In this document: piece after piece, positions 54,899 through 64,000 of the stretch
How positions within the stretch are numbered: the first letter of the stretch is position 1
How the letters are laid out: every line of letters begins with the position of its first letter
Source of the DNA: Planctomycetota bacterium
Lineage (GTDB): Bacteria > Planctomycetota > Planctomycetia > Pirellulales > Pirellulaceae
Assembly (NCBI GenBank): GCA_024276655.1
Contig: JAJRWU010000094.1
Span: 1 to 64,000, forward strand
Direction of reading: 5' to 3'
DNA length: 64,000 nucleotides
Translations under genes and position numbers: made by a program
The notes under the pieces: model-generated
The model's input: only the letters and a program-made list of their open reading frames with translations
Database searches by the model: none
Told to the model about the DNA's origin: nothing

Positions 54899-55022
54899 TA
54901 AGCACCGCTCGATAAATAGCTGTCGTATTTGTGTAGCCATCGTCGCCAGACGGTGGGTGAGCGGTGAACCATCCCACGCTCTGGCGAGCATGGCTACGAC
55001 ACTAATTTTCCGCTCGATGCTA
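54899..55022 (+). repeat. E-family palindromic repeat, copy 2
   Basis: Almost identical to copy 1 at 6929-7054. It fills the gap between two minus-strand genes exactly: its left end touches the phosphoesterase start codon and its right end runs into the stop codon (TAG, 55020-55022) of the DUF1501 gene. Any ribosome-binding site of the phosphoesterase therefore lies in the repeat (GAGCGGTGCTTA just before the ATG). Confidence 0.75.
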
Positions 55023-56492
55023 AGCGATAATTTCCTGAATCGGATGGCCGAAATCTTGTTCGATTCGTTTCTGGCCCGGCACTTCCAGCAGACGCGCGTC
55101 GAGCCCGAGTTGCTGCATTAACGTGGCGTGGATATCGGTCACGTAGTGAGGATGCTCCACCGCGTGAAAGCCAAGTTCATCGGTCGCGCCGTGAACAACG
55201 CCGCCCTTGAGGCCGCCGCCGGCCATCCAAACGGAGAAGCCGAACGGATGGTGGTCGCGGCCGTTGCCGCCTTGCGAACCGGGCGTGCGGCCGAATTCGG
55301 TGGCGAACACGACCAAGGTTTCATCCAGCAGGCCGCGTTGTTTTAAGTCTTGCAACAAGCCCGCGATCGGTTGGTCGACCTGCTTGGCCAGATTCGCGTG
55401 ATTCACCTTCAAGTTGGAGTGGGAATCCCAGGCGCCCGCCGCGCCGGCGCCATGCATGATCTGTACGAACCGCACGCCCTTTTCAACAAACCGCCGCGCG
55501 CTGAGCAACTGCATGGCGAACGGCTTCGTTTTTTTGTCGTTCAGGCCATAGAGATTCTTGGTGTACTCGGTTTCGTCTTCAAAGTTGATCACCTCGGGAA
55601 CCGCCGTTTGCATGCGGAACGCCAACTCATACGACTTCATTCTAGCGCTGAGCATGGCGTCGTGCGGGTATTCGGCGGCGCGAAGCTGGTTGAGCCGATC
55701 AATCAGACCAAACTCGATTTTCTGTTCCGCCGAGGAAAGCTCCAGTTCGGGCCGGGCGTACGGCAGCGGATTCTTGGGATCGATTTTCAGCGGCACGGCG
55801 TCGTAGGCGGGGCCCAGATAATGGCCATCGCGAACATCGAAATAACGCGGACCCATGTTGATGAACTGCGGCAGGTTGTCGTTCAGGGAGCCCAGCCCGT
55901 AGTTGATCCAGGCGCCGATCGTGGGGACGCGGCCCTCCAGCATGTGCCGACCAGAATGGAACTGCACCTGGGCGCCGTGGTTGTCGTCGGTGGTCCACAT
56001 CGAACGAATGAGCGAAATGTCGTCAATACGGCGTGCCAAATGCGGGAACCAATCGGAAACCTCGATTCCGGATTGTCCATATTTTTTGAAGCCAACCTGT
56101 AGCGGATACAGCTTATTGCGTTGCTTGCCGTTGGCGTCGTCGACGACCACCACGCGAACTTTTTTCAGCCGCTCGGGGTCTTGTACGTAACTCCAGGGCG
56201 TTTCGTTGATCGACTTCCCCGCGTATTGATTCATCGCGGGTTTGTGATCAAAACTTTCCAAGTGGCTGAGGCCGCCGCGCATGAACATCCAGATGACGCT
56301 CTTGGCCTTGGGGGCGAAGTGCGGTTTGCCATCGGGCGGGCGCCAGCCTTGCGGCGCCGAGCGGGCTTGCTCTTGGCTCAGCATTGCCGCCATCGCGACG
56401 CCGCCCAAGCCGGAACCGAAACGGCGCAAGAAGGCGCGGCGGTTGGGTTGTTGGCTCTCTTCCCAGCGATGTTGGAATTGGTTGGCGTCCAT
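55020..56492 (-). CDS. DUF1501 domain protein (Tat-exported)
   Basis: A 490-residue second DUF1501 protein. The twin-arginine signal is [22 protein letters not shown]. Typical segments follow: [73 protein letters not shown] and [23 protein letters not shown]. This is the longer subfamily that accompanies full-length PSD1 proteins. It starts 23 bases after the PSD1 gene, with TGGAG before the ATG, so the two are one operon. Presumed extracytoplasmic; the substrate is not known. Confidence 0.92.
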   Translation of the reverse strand: MDANQFQHRWEESQQPNRRAFLRRFGSGLGGVAMAAMLSQEQARSAPQGWRPPDGKPHFAPKAKSVIWMFMRGGLSHLESFDHKPAMNQYAGKSINETPWSYVQDPERLKKVRVVVVDDANGKQRNKLYPLQVGFKKYGQSGIEVSDWFPHLARRIDDISLIRSMWTTDDNHGAQVQFHSGRHMLEGRVPTIGAWINYGLGSLNDNLPQFINMGPRYFDVRDGHYLGPAYDAVPLKIDPKNPLPYARPELELSSAEQKIEFGLIDRLNQLRAAEYPHDAMLSARMKSYELAFRMQTAVPEVINFEDETEYTKNLYGLNDKKTKPFAMQLLSARRFVEKGVRFVQIMHGAGAAGAWDSHSNLKVNHANLAKQVDQPIAGLLQDLKQRGLLDETLVVFATEFGRTPGSQGGNGRDHHPFGFSVWMAGGGLKGGVVHGATDELGFHAVEHPHYVTDIHATLMQQLGLDARLLEVPGQKRIEQDFGHPIQEIIA

Positions 56493-56515
56493 GGGATTTC
56501 TCCAGGTTCGTTTTT

Positions 56516-59500
56516 TCAGCGAACGGTTACGAAGTCGTTATGGTTCAAGAGGGCATGCACGAGGTTTTCTCGTGCGCGGCGGGCGGCCTCTTTTTTATCT
56601 GCGGAAGCCGACACCGAACGTGTTTCGGCTAACGCTGCTTGGCAGGCCTGTTTTTCTGCTTCGGTCGGAGGCCCCGCCAAGACGGTTTCAAACGCCGCGA
56701 CGATAAACTGTTCGTCGGTCGGTTGGCCCAACTCTTTTTGTAGCTTCGCGGCGATTTTTCGCGACATCGTGAGCGCCAGCTTGCTGTTGGCCAAGGCCAA
56801 CGCCTGTTGCGGCACGATACTCTCGCTGCGGCGGTAACATCGCAGAATGTCGGCGTCGTCGAACATGGAAAGGAACTTGTGCCGGGCATCGCGCGAGTGG
56901 GTGAAGTACATGCTGCGGCGGAAGACGGTGCCTTCCTTGTCGGGGTTGCCTTCCTTGTCGGGGTTGATGGTCGGTCCGCCCAACGCGGGGTTGAGCACGC
57001 CGGCCAAGTGCAACAGGCTGTCGCGAATCACCTGCGATTCCATTCTGGTCGGCCGGCGGCGCCAGTAATATTGGTTTTCAAGGTCTTTTTCCCGGCTGTG
57101 TTGATCGGCGCCGTTTTGCGACGAACTCAGTTGATACGTGCGAGATGTGACCATTAAATGGTGCAGGTGTTTCATGCTCCAATCATGCTCCATCAGCTCC
57201 ACCGCCAGCCAGTCGAGCAGGGCGTGTTGCACCGGTTTCGGCGCCCGGGTTCCGAAGTCGTCCAAGGAATCGACCAACGGTTGGCCGAAGTGCCGCAGCC
57301 AGATATGATTCACCGCCACCCGCGCCGTGAGTGGATTGCGCCGATCGATCATCCAACGCGCCAACGCCGTTCGGCGGCCGGTGCTGGTGGCGGGATAAGG
57401 TTTGTCGCGCGAGGCCGGCTTTTCCGAAGGGCCTTCCAAAGCCTTTCGCGAAGCCCGCAACGATGTGTAGGCAGCGTCTGGTTTTTGAAACGCCTTTTCA
57501 GCCGCGACGAACTTGGTCCGCGCCGCCGCTACTGCCTTCTCGGCCTGCGGTTTGGTTTTGTCATCGGCGGCGGCCAGCGCCTTTTTCGCGACCGCCAGCG
57601 CCGCCGTGGCTTGTGCGAGTTTTGCGAGTCTGTATTTGCGGGCGGCAATGGCTGCCGCTTTAGCTAACTCCGCGGAGTTTTCCGCCGGAGGCGAAGCGAA
57701 CTTGGCAAGATCAGCCGCCTGCGCCGTTTGCATCGCCGCCGGGTGAAGATCGGCCGCCGCTAGTTGCAACCGAGCGACTTTTTCCGCCGCTTCTGCGACA
57801 ACGAGCGTGGGCGACGCCGCGCCGCCCGCCGCCACAAGTTGGACCGACGCCGGCAGCGTTTTGACTTCAAACGAATCGAACTCCGCCTTTGCATCGAAGG
57901 CCACGATTTTCATCTGGCCCGGCGCCCGAGCGATGGGCAACTGAAACGCCAACGCGTGCTGGCCGTTGATCGCGACGTTCACCAATTGCGCCCGCACCGA
58001 GATCGTCATTTCATAGAAGGTGTCGAGTGCGACGGGCCTGTTTTGCCGCCCCGCCGCCGGGTACACATGCCCGCCGCCCTGATTGTAAGAGATTTGCACT
58101 TTCGAGCCGGGCGAAACCGCACTCAGATAAACCATTTTTTCGCGATTCTCGGCAACATCAAAACAAACACCAACCGATTTCCATTTGTCGCCGCCGAGAA
58201 TTTTGAACTTCAAGCGGGCGATGAAATCGGCGGGATGCGGCGCCCGCGTGCGCAGAAACGCCCGGCTGGCGCCGGTGTTCGACTGCACAACCTTGCCATC
58301 GCCATATTGCCAGGCGCCGCCCACGGTTTCCCAAAGATCGGTTTGAAGTTCCGAAAAATCATCCTGCAGGAAAGCAGAAGAACCCGCCTCCGATTTGTTT
58401 TTCACCGCTGTTTGATTCGCTGCGGTTTGATTCGCCGCCGCTCGCGCCGCCGCCAACTGCCCGCTGGCTTTCTCCAGCGCGCCGCGCGCCGCAACAATTT
58501 GACGCTCGGCCGCAACGAGTTGATCTTGCAACACAAACGCCCGCAGCGCCGGACGGTGCGCTACGGCGGGAAGCGTTACCGGCGTGATCTTCATTTCGGC
58601 AAAGGCCAGCAACTTCGGCACGCCCGGTTCGATGGCCGTTTTCATGTCAGGATCTTTTTCGTTGCCGCGAACGTGAAGATAGGTCGGCGTTTCGAGGTGC
58701 GCGTCGAAAATGCGAGGCAGGCCGTTTTTCTCCAGATCGGTTTCACCGGGCAAGGCGTCGAGCCGAACTTGGTACGGTTCAAAAAAGGCCCGCAAACGGT
58801 AATAGTCAACCTGATCGATGGGATCGTATTTATGATCGTGGCACTTCGTGCAGTTCATGGTCAGGCCGAGAAAAGCCTTGGCGGTGTGTTCGATGGTGTC
58901 GTCCATCCAGGTGGTGCGATTAAATAAGTAATAATGGCGCGCCAGATAGCCGGTGGCCCGCAAGGTGTTTTGATCGGTCGGGGCGATTTCATCGGCCGCC
59001 AGCATTTCCAGCACCATTTGGTCGTAGCCTTTGTCGGCGTTGAGCGATTCGATGATCCAATCGCGCCAATGCCAAATGTGTTTTTGGCTGTTGCGCAGTT
59101 GGGCGCCAAGGCCGTACCAATCGGTGTACCGCCAGACATCCATCCAGTGGCGGCCCCAGCGTTCTCCGTATTGAGGACTCGCCAACAACCGCTGCACAAC
59201 CTTTTCATAAGCTTGCGGCGAGTCGTTGGCGGCGAAGGCTTGCAACTCCTTTCGCGTGGGCGGCAGGCCGGTCAGGTCGAGATAAACGCGGCGGAGCAGG
59301 GTTTGTTTATCGGCCGGCGATACACGCACCAAGCCGAGTTTTTCCTGCCGTGCGGCGAGGAAGGCGTCGATCGGGTTTTCGCGCCAGGCAGAGTCGGCTG
59401 GTTGGGGGACATCGGCCCGAAGCGGCGCGCGGAACGACCAATGGTCGGCAGGATCAGCCGGAATTTCCTCGGCCGGCGCTTCGGCGCCCTGCTCGATCCA

Positions 59501-59866
59501 GCCGCGAATGAGTGAAATTTCCTCGGCCGTTAAGCGGGCGCCTTCGTCGAGCGGCGGCATGCGTTCTTCATCGTCGGCCGTGATGCGTTCCAGCAGCAGG
59601 CTTTCTTCCGCGGCGCCGGGCGCGATCACTTCGCCGCTGTCGCCGCCATCGAGCATGAGAGTTCGCGTTTCCAGTCGCAGGTCGGCTTCTTGTTTCAGCG
59701 CGCCGTGGCAGGCGTAACACTTCGCCGCCAACAGCGGTTTGATTTGGGTGAGGTAGTCGACTTTCTGATCGGGGTTGTTTTCCGCAGCGCGGGCGGGCGC
59801 GCCCAAACCGCCGGTCCAGCCGGTCAGCAGGACGAAAACGACAGCATATTTAATGACGTTTTTCAC
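56516..59866 (-). CDS. PSD1 / planctomycete cytochrome C (PSCyt1-DUF1549-DUF1553) protein
   Basis: A 1116-residue exported protein. The signal peptide ([24 protein letters not shown]) is followed by the PSCyt1 heme motif [15 protein letters not shown] near residue 52. DUF1549 has [16 protein letters not shown]... [14 protein letters not shown], with a second CxxCH motif. A concanavalin-like region (about residues 510-690: [24 protein letters not shown]...) resembles DUF1080/LamG and is inserted before DUF1553 ([37 protein letters not shown] ... [15 protein letters not shown]). A long Ala/Lys coiled stretch ([21 protein letters not shown]) lies between. The GTG at 59866 has GGAGA nine bases upstream. 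It is the operon partner of the DUF1501 gene; an extracytoplasmic redox or degradative role is suspected, not proven. Confidence 0.92.
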   Translation of the reverse strand: MKNVIKYAVVFVLLTGWTGGLGAPARAAENNPDQKVDYLTQIKPLLAAKCYACHGALKQEADLRLETRTLMLDGGDSGEVIAPGAAEESLLLERITADDEERMPPLDEGARLTAEEISLIRGWIEQGAEAPAEEIPADPADHWSFRAPLRADVPQPADSAWRENPIDAFLAARQEKLGLVRVSPADKQTLLRRVYLDLTGLPPTRKELQAFAANDSPQAYEKVVQRLLASPQYGERWGRHWMDVWRYTDWYGLGAQLRNSQKHIWHWRDWIIESLNADKGYDQMVLEMLAADEIAPTDQNTLRATGYLARHYYLFNRTTWMDDTIEHTAKAFLGLTMNCTKCHDHKYDPIDQVDYYRLRAFFEPYQVRLDALPGETDLEKNGLPRIFDAHLETPTYLHVRGNEKDPDMKTAIEPGVPKLLAFAEMKITPVTLPAVAHRPALRAFVLQDQLVAAERQIVAARGALEKASGQLAAARAAANQTAANQTAVKNKSEAGSSAFLQDDFSELQTDLWETVGGAWQYGDGKVVQSNTGASRAFLRTRAPHPADFIARLKFKILGGDKWKSVGVCFDVAENREKMVYLSAVSPGSKVQISYNQGGGHVYPAAGRQNRPVALDTFYEMTISVRAQLVNVAINGQHALAFQLPIARAPGQMKIVAFDAKAEFDSFEVKTLPASVQLVAAGGAASPTLVVAEAAEKVARLQLAAADLHPAAMQTAQAADLAKFASPPAENSAELAKAAAIAARKYRLAKLAQATAALAVAKKALAAADDKTKPQAEKAVAAARTKFVAAEKAFQKPDAAYTSLRASRKALEGPSEKPASRDKPYPATSTGRRTALARWMIDRRNPLTARVAVNHIWLRHFGQPLVDSLDDFGTRAPKPVQHALLDWLAVELMEHDWSMKHLHHLMVTSRTYQLSSSQNGADQHSREKDLENQYYWRRRPTRMESQVIRDSLLHLAGVLNPALGGPTINPDKEGNPDKEGTVFRRSMYFTHSRDARHKFLSMFDDADILRCYRRSESIVPQQALALANSKLALTMSRKIAAKLQKELGQPTDEQFIVAAFETVLAGPPTEAEKQACQAALAETRSVSASADKKEAARRARENLVHALLNHNDFVTVR

Positions 59867-59951
59867 GTTCCATATTCTCCGCAAATTCTTTTTCACTAGT
59901 CGAGCCGAGGAAAGACTCCTTGTCCCAAAATTCACGCCTCAAAACCCATCG

Positions 59952-61448
59952 TTATGCCCCTCGCTTCGGCAGCGTGCTACAAACCAACGTGCCGGCGGCG
60001 TTGCGTCCGAACACGCGGCCGTTCAAAAGAACGGGAACCGTCCAGCAGCGGCCCTCTAAAAATTGGGACCGCGTGATTTCTTGAAACCCCTTCGGCGTCG
60101 CTTCAGCGAGCACCAACTCGCCGGCGTCGCTGAGGATGAGAAGCTTGCCATCCGCGATCATCAACGAACCGCAGCCGAAGCCACGTTTCTTCCACATCAC
60201 GTCGCCGGTGGCGAAGTCCATGCAGGTGAGCTGCACGACGCGGCCCAAGTTCGAGTTTCCGTCGAACCCGTAGAGGTAGCCGTCATACAAAATGCTGTTG
60301 TTGAAATGGTTTCGCATTTCGCGGTTGGCGTAGACCAAGTCAAGCTCGTTATTCGTGAAGCGAAACAATCCACACCCGACCTGATACCCCGTGGAAATGT
60401 AGATACCGCCTTCATGAACAATGGGCGTGGTGGAATTCGTGCCGAAGGGAGAAGCCCATTCGTAGGTGGCGAGTTCTTTTCCATCGGCCGCATCCAGCAC
60501 GCGAAGGGCTTCGCAGTCGAGCGTGGCCAGCAGAGTTTTTCCGTCTTGTATGAAACTGATGGCCGACCCGTATCCGGCGGCGTGCGGCTCGGTTTGCCAG
60601 ATTTTTTCGCCGGTGAGTTTGTGGTGCGAAACCACGCGCCCCGCCTCCAGAATGAGTTGGTCGCCGAGGATGTATGCGGAACTGGAAAACCCCCACTCCG
60701 GCATCGCGACGCCGAGGTCTTCTTGCAATTGTTTGGACCAGACAATTTCGCCATCGGCTGTTCGGAAGCAATGGAGTTGCCCTTCCCGGCCCACGGTGTA
60801 GACAAAATCACCGTCGATGGCGGGCGTGGCGCCGGGGCCGCCTTCGTGCAAATTATCGACCAACGCCGAGGGATACGAATACGACCAAATCGTTTCGCCG
60901 GTGTCTGCGTTGAGGCAGTAAACGAACTCGTCGCCGTCGATATGTCCCATGGTGAACAGGCGGTTGCCGTGCAGGGAAACGGAACTGAAACCGATGCCAA
61001 TTTCACGCGTCCATAACACCGGCAACCCCGTGGCCGGCCAATCGGCCGACCAATTGGTTTCGTGGGAAACACCGTCGCGATTCGGCCCCATCCAATTCGG
61101 CCAGGAGGGAAATTCGCCGGAGGGTGGTTTGGCCGCCGCTTCGCGCGGCGTTGGCCGCGTGTCACGATCAGCGGCGGCGTTCTCAGCAACATCAATACCG
61201 GCGGCGTCTTTCGAAAGGGCGGCGTCTTTCAACAGAACGCTCTGCTGGTCTGCCGAAGTCGGCGGCGGCGTTGTGGATGAAGAACAGCCCAACACCGCCA
61301 ATAGACACAAAAACACCGCCGCCATTGAACGCTGCTCGAAACGGAAGGCGGCTTTCACGACGCTGGCCGGAACACGGCGCTGCCCGCTGTTTTCGTACGT
61401 CGCCCGGCTGGTGCGCCGTCGGCCAAGATTTTGAGAGTGTTTCCTCAT
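59952..61448 (-). CDS. PQQ-like beta-propeller lipoprotein
   Basis: About 498 residues. A basic leader is followed by the lipoprotein signal MAAVFLCLLAVLGC (Met at 61325), so the start may be that Met or a codon slightly before it; 61448 is the longest ATG. After a linker rich in Ala/Asp/Pro come PQQ-type blades: PSWPNWMGPNRDGVSHETNW, YCLNADTGETIWSYSYP, HCFRTADGEIVWSKQL, RVLDAADGKELATYEW and MDFATGDVMWKKRGF. It resembles the BamB/PQQ proteins that planctomycetes encode in large numbers. It lies 85 bases before the PSD1 gene on the same strand and may lead that operon. Confidence 0.85.
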   Translation of the reverse strand: MRKHSQNLGRRRTSRATYENSGQRRVPASVVKAAFRFEQRSMAAVFLCLLAVLGCSSSTTPPPTSADQQSVLLKDAALSKDAAGIDVAENAAADRDTRPTPREAAAKPPSGEFPSWPNWMGPNRDGVSHETNWSADWPATGLPVLWTREIGIGFSSVSLHGNRLFTMGHIDGDEFVYCLNADTGETIWSYSYPSALVDNLHEGGPGATPAIDGDFVYTVGREGQLHCFRTADGEIVWSKQLQEDLGVAMPEWGFSSSAYILGDQLILEAGRVVSHHKLTGEKIWQTEPHAAGYGSAISFIQDGKTLLATLDCEALRVLDAADGKELATYEWASPFGTNSTTPIVHEGGIYISTGYQVGCGLFRFTNNELDLVYANREMRNHFNNSILYDGYLYGFDGNSNLGRVVQLTCMDFATGDVMWKKRGFGCGSLMIADGKLLILSDAGELVLAEATPKGFQEITRSQFLEGRCWTVPVLLNGRVFGRNAAGTLVCSTLPKRGA

Positions 61449-61576
61449 GGAACCATCGTCTCACGTAGCCATGTTCAAAGCAAGTGCGGGCGCAAACCCC
61501 CCCGGAGTGTTACAATAACAACACCCAATAATACCATGGTAAACGGAAGCACCCGTTGCGCCTCAATATAGAATGT

Positions 61577-64000
61577 ATGGTTTTCATGAATTACGCCGCA
61601 AAGAACCAATGTCCGCATTGTTTTTTTCACATTGTCCTTCGAATGGCGCTCGGCGGTCTGCTTGTTTCAGGGCTCGTCGCCGCCAATGAAGCCTTGCCGG
61701 CGGACGCGACGCAGGCCAGTTGTGATAAGACCACGTTTTCCGTGTCCGATCAGGAAATTATTCGGCACGTTTTTTCTCTGGCAGATACCTACTTTGACGA
61801 CTTCCGGCATCCGACAACGCATGTTCTCTACGGCGCGCGTTTGGCGACGAAGCAGACCTGGACGTCGCCCGCCGACGTGAAAGCCGGCCTGCCGAAACCG
61901 TGGGGATACGGCTCTCGGATAGCCGACGCCGCGCTGCATTGCGGCCATCTGCTGGCGGCATTGTTAGACGCCCACCAAGCTCGCCCGGATCCATTTTTGA
62001 AACAGAATATTCAAAAGACGTTCGCCGCGTTGAAGCTCATCGGTTCGCTCCCCGAGACGCATCCCAAACCGGATAAGCCAGCGCTCGCGGGGCTTGTGCC
62101 GAGAGGGCCTCATCCTGACGACATGAGCGCGTACTACGACGATTCGTCGATGGACCAGCACACAACCTACATCATCAGCTTGGCTCGCTACGCGAATTCA
62201 ACGCTGGCCAGCGTTGAAGATAAAGCCTGGATTCGCCAATCGCTGCAAAAAGTCGGCCGGCGGCTGGAAAAATATCGCTGGTCGATCAAGCAGGCAGACG
62301 GCGTAACCCAGTCGCATGTCGGATTTTCTTGGACAGGATTCCATTCCGATCACGCATCCATTCTACTCCCGGCCGTGTATGCACTGTACAAGGGCGCCGG
62401 CGACAAACACTGGCTGGAAACCTACGAACGATTTCTGTCCGAGAAAGAGGGACTACGCTGGCGGCGAATGCATGCTGGCCCGCACGTCCGGATTAACGGG
62501 CATCCGATTTATGCCAACCAGAATGCGTTTCGCGTCCACGCTCTGTTTCAATTGGAGGCCGACCCCGCGCGAAAGGAAGTTCTCCGCGGTCTGCTGAGGC
62601 AGACGGCCGAAATGCAATGGCAGCGTGATTTTCCGGGGCCGTTTTATCGCCGTTTTCATTCCGGGGAAGAGTGGGAGGCATTGAGAAAGCAACTTGGTTG
62701 GCAAGACGCCAACCTGCACGGCGCCGAGGAAGCGTGGAACGCCTTTCACCCAGACATGCTCAATCTTGGCGGGCTGCCGACTCTTGCCCACGTCCGATTT
62801 CCTCTGGGTGGTTTTCACATGCTGATGCTCAGCGAACAGCCGGAGCTGATCCGCCAGCGTTTGGGATCGATCTGGAAGATGTTCACAACGGTCGACCTGA
62901 AGAAGATCAGCGCCGGCGAGACGAATTATCTTTTTACGGTAGTCGCCCTGCATGCGTACGCGTTTTACTTCACGCATCAAGAACTATTTGCGGAAGGTAA
63001 TGCCTCCGCGCAGCCAGACAATGCGTATGGGAAAGAGCTTTCCTTGGCGAAGCATGTTGTAATCGGCCCGACGATGGATGTGGCCATCGCCGGTGAAAAA
63101 GCCTATGCCATCGGACGCGGAAAGCTATATTCCCTCGACATCAGCAGTCCAGCCAATCCTCGGGTTATTGGCGAGCTTTCTGGTCTCCGACATGTGCGGC
63201 AGATTATCGTCCACGACGAAATTGCTTATATCACATCGCGCGAGGACGGGCTGTTCGTCGTCAGCGTGGAGCAGCCGGACAAGCCCCGGCTGCTCAGTCA
63301 CTACGACACAATCGAGTTTGCGACCGGCGTCGCGATCGCGGGCAATGTATTGTTCGTGGCCTGCCGGCATTACGGCGTCGAGTTGATTGACGTGTCGGCG
63401 CCGAACAAGCCCATTCACTTGAGCACCATTCGAACCGGTGAGGCTCAGTCGGTTGTTGCGCGAGGCGAGTGGCTTTATGTCGGCGTCTGGGCCACGTCGG
63501 AGGTTGTGGTGGTCAATGTAGCCAATCCTCGGCGGCCGAATATCAGCGCACGTGTTGCATTGGACGGTTTCGGAGACGGCGTCGATGTACAAGGCCATTA
63601 TCTGTACGCGGCCACGGGGCACCACTCCCGCACCGGCGCGCATCGCACGGCGGACGACCCCGGCTATGGAGCTGGCCATGGGTTGGAGATTTTCGATATC
63701 TCTGATCCGACTCGCCCACAATTCGTTGCACGCGTGAAGTTTCCGCGTCTGTACAACATGGGGCACGATATGTGGAGCGTGACGGTAAACCGCGGTCATG
63801 CGTTCGTTGCAGATACGCACAACGGAGTTTTTGTCGTCGAGGTGTCGGATCCGAAGCACCCAACCGTTACCGGGCATCGAAAACTTCCGTATGTCGCTTC
63901 GCTGAAGATGCCGGGCTTCGTGGGTGGCCTGGCATTGGCGGACGACTCGATTTATGTCGCTGGCGGGGCGACCGACTTGCATATCCTAGCCGCGCCCCAG
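61577..64000 (+). CDS. Secreted alpha-helical / LVIVD-repeat propeller protein, truncated by the window end
   Basis: The frame from the ATG at 61577 stays open for 808 codons to the last base, so the 3' end is outside. A hydrophobic N-terminus (IVLRMALGGLLVSGLVAANEALPA) looks like a signal peptide, preceded by two cysteines (NQCPHC). Residues about 45-470 are helical with many Trp/His residues (DDSSMDQHTTYIISLARYA, HVGFSWTGFHSDHASILLPAVYAL, NLGGLPTLAHVRFPLGGFHML), reminiscent of alpha/alpha toroid enzymes acting on glycans, but this is unproven. From about residue 490 on, LVIVD-type propeller repeats appear: LYSLDISSPANPRVIGEL, LIDVSAPNKPIHLSTI, EIFDISDPTRPQFVARV and VVEVSDPKHPTVTGH, at least six in all. 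An alternative start is the ATG at 61586. Confidence 0.75.
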   Translation, partial: MVFMNYAAKNQCPHCFFHIVLRMALGGLLVSGLVAANEALPADATQASCDKTTFSVSDQEIIRHVFSLADTYFDDFRHPTTHVLYGARLATKQTWTSPADVKAGLPKPWGYGSRIADAALHCGHLLAALLDAHQARPDPFLKQNIQKTFAALKLIGSLPETHPKPDKPALAGLVPRGPHPDDMSAYYDDSSMDQHTTYIISLARYANSTLASVEDKAWIRQSLQKVGRRLEKYRWSIKQADGVTQSHVGFSWTGFHSDHASILLPAVYALYKGAGDKHWLETYERFLSEKEGLRWRRMHAGPHVRINGHPIYANQNAFRVHALFQLEADPARKEVLRGLLRQTAEMQWQRDFPGPFYRRFHSGEEWEALRKQLGWQDANLHGAEEAWNAFHPDMLNLGGLPTLAHVRFPLGGFHMLMLSEQPELIRQRLGSIWKMFTTVDLKKISAGETNYLFTVVALHAYAFYFTHQELFAEGNASAQPDNAYGKELSLAKHVVIGPTMDVAIAGEKAYAIGRGKLYSLDISSPANPRVIGELSGLRHVRQIIVHDEIAYITSREDGLFVVSVEQPDKPRLLSHYDTIEFATGVAIAGNVLFVACRHYGVELIDVSAPNKPIHLSTIRTGEAQSVVARGEWLYVGVWATSEVVVVNVANPRRPNISARVALDGFGDGVDVQGHYLYAATGHHSRTGAHRTADDPGYGAGHGLEIFDISDPTRPQFVARVKFPRLYNMGHDMWSVTVNRGHAFVADTHNGVFVVEVSDPKHPTVTGHRKLPYVASLKMPGFVGGLALADDSIYVAGGATDLHILAAPQ

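Overview
The window looks like a piece of a Planctomycetota chromosome, probably a Pirellulales-like lineage. This is inferred from gene content, not from a database search. It carries two pairs of the planctomycete-specific DUF1549/DUF1553 (PSD1) and DUF1501 genes, a TIGR04137-type small basic protein found in the PVC group, very large PQQ/WD40 beta-propeller proteins (one with a Ser/Thr kinase), long genes with moderately high GC, many short secreted proteins of unknown function, and roomy intergenic spaces full of short palindromic repeats. No rRNA, tRNA, CRISPR array or intact insertion sequence was seen.

Layout. 0.4-6.4 kb: a haloarchaeal-type glucose/zinc dehydrogenase, a polytopic membrane protein, a small methyltransferase, a TPR lipoprotein and a secreted protein. 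7.1-15.7 kb: an SGNH hydrolase-Dabb gene split by a frameshift, alaS, mtaB, an ABC-F ATPase (uup-like) and a small lipoprotein. 15.8-29.4 kb: a 1305-residue PQQ-propeller protein with an internal methyltransferase-like domain, a 1294-residue kinase-WD40 protein, the first DUF1549/DUF1501 pair, a pentapeptide-repeat protein and a secreted unknown. 30-36.3 kb: housekeeping block with the small basic protein, rseP-dxr (overlapping operon) and ftsH. 36.8-46 kb: an orphan Eco57I/type ISP-like DNA methylase, rplM-rpsI, the three-gene proton-translocating transhydrogenase operon pntAA-pntAB-pntB, and an acyl-CoA-synthetase-like enzyme. 46.2-53.8 kb: two overlapping membrane-anchored unknowns, scpB, an extremely acidic repeat protein, a proline/histidine-rich secreted protein, a sialidase-like BNR protein and an orphan Dam-type methylase. 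54.1-61.4 kb: a minus-strand run of PQQ lipoprotein, PSD1 cytochrome-like protein, DUF1501 protein and CpdA-like phosphoesterase. 61.6 kb to the end: a large secreted protein with an alpha-helical N-terminal half and LVIVD propeller repeats, cut by the window edge.

The most distinctive content lies between the genes. At least ten families of short repeats recur here. The best is a roughly 148-bp MITE-like element with 14-bp terminal inverted repeats (AGGCGAGCGGCAGA type), present six times, of which three copies join flush to a stop codon. Another is a pair of hairpin elements with 34-bp arms, 10 kb apart in opposite orientation, with a compensated base change in the stem. Several other families also sit exactly at gene ends, so stop codons look like preferred or tolerated insertion sites. 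I found no clear new multi-gene defence or metabolic system. The repeat population, the frameshifted SGNH-Dabb gene, the two orphan methylases and the domain fusions are the parts most worth checking.
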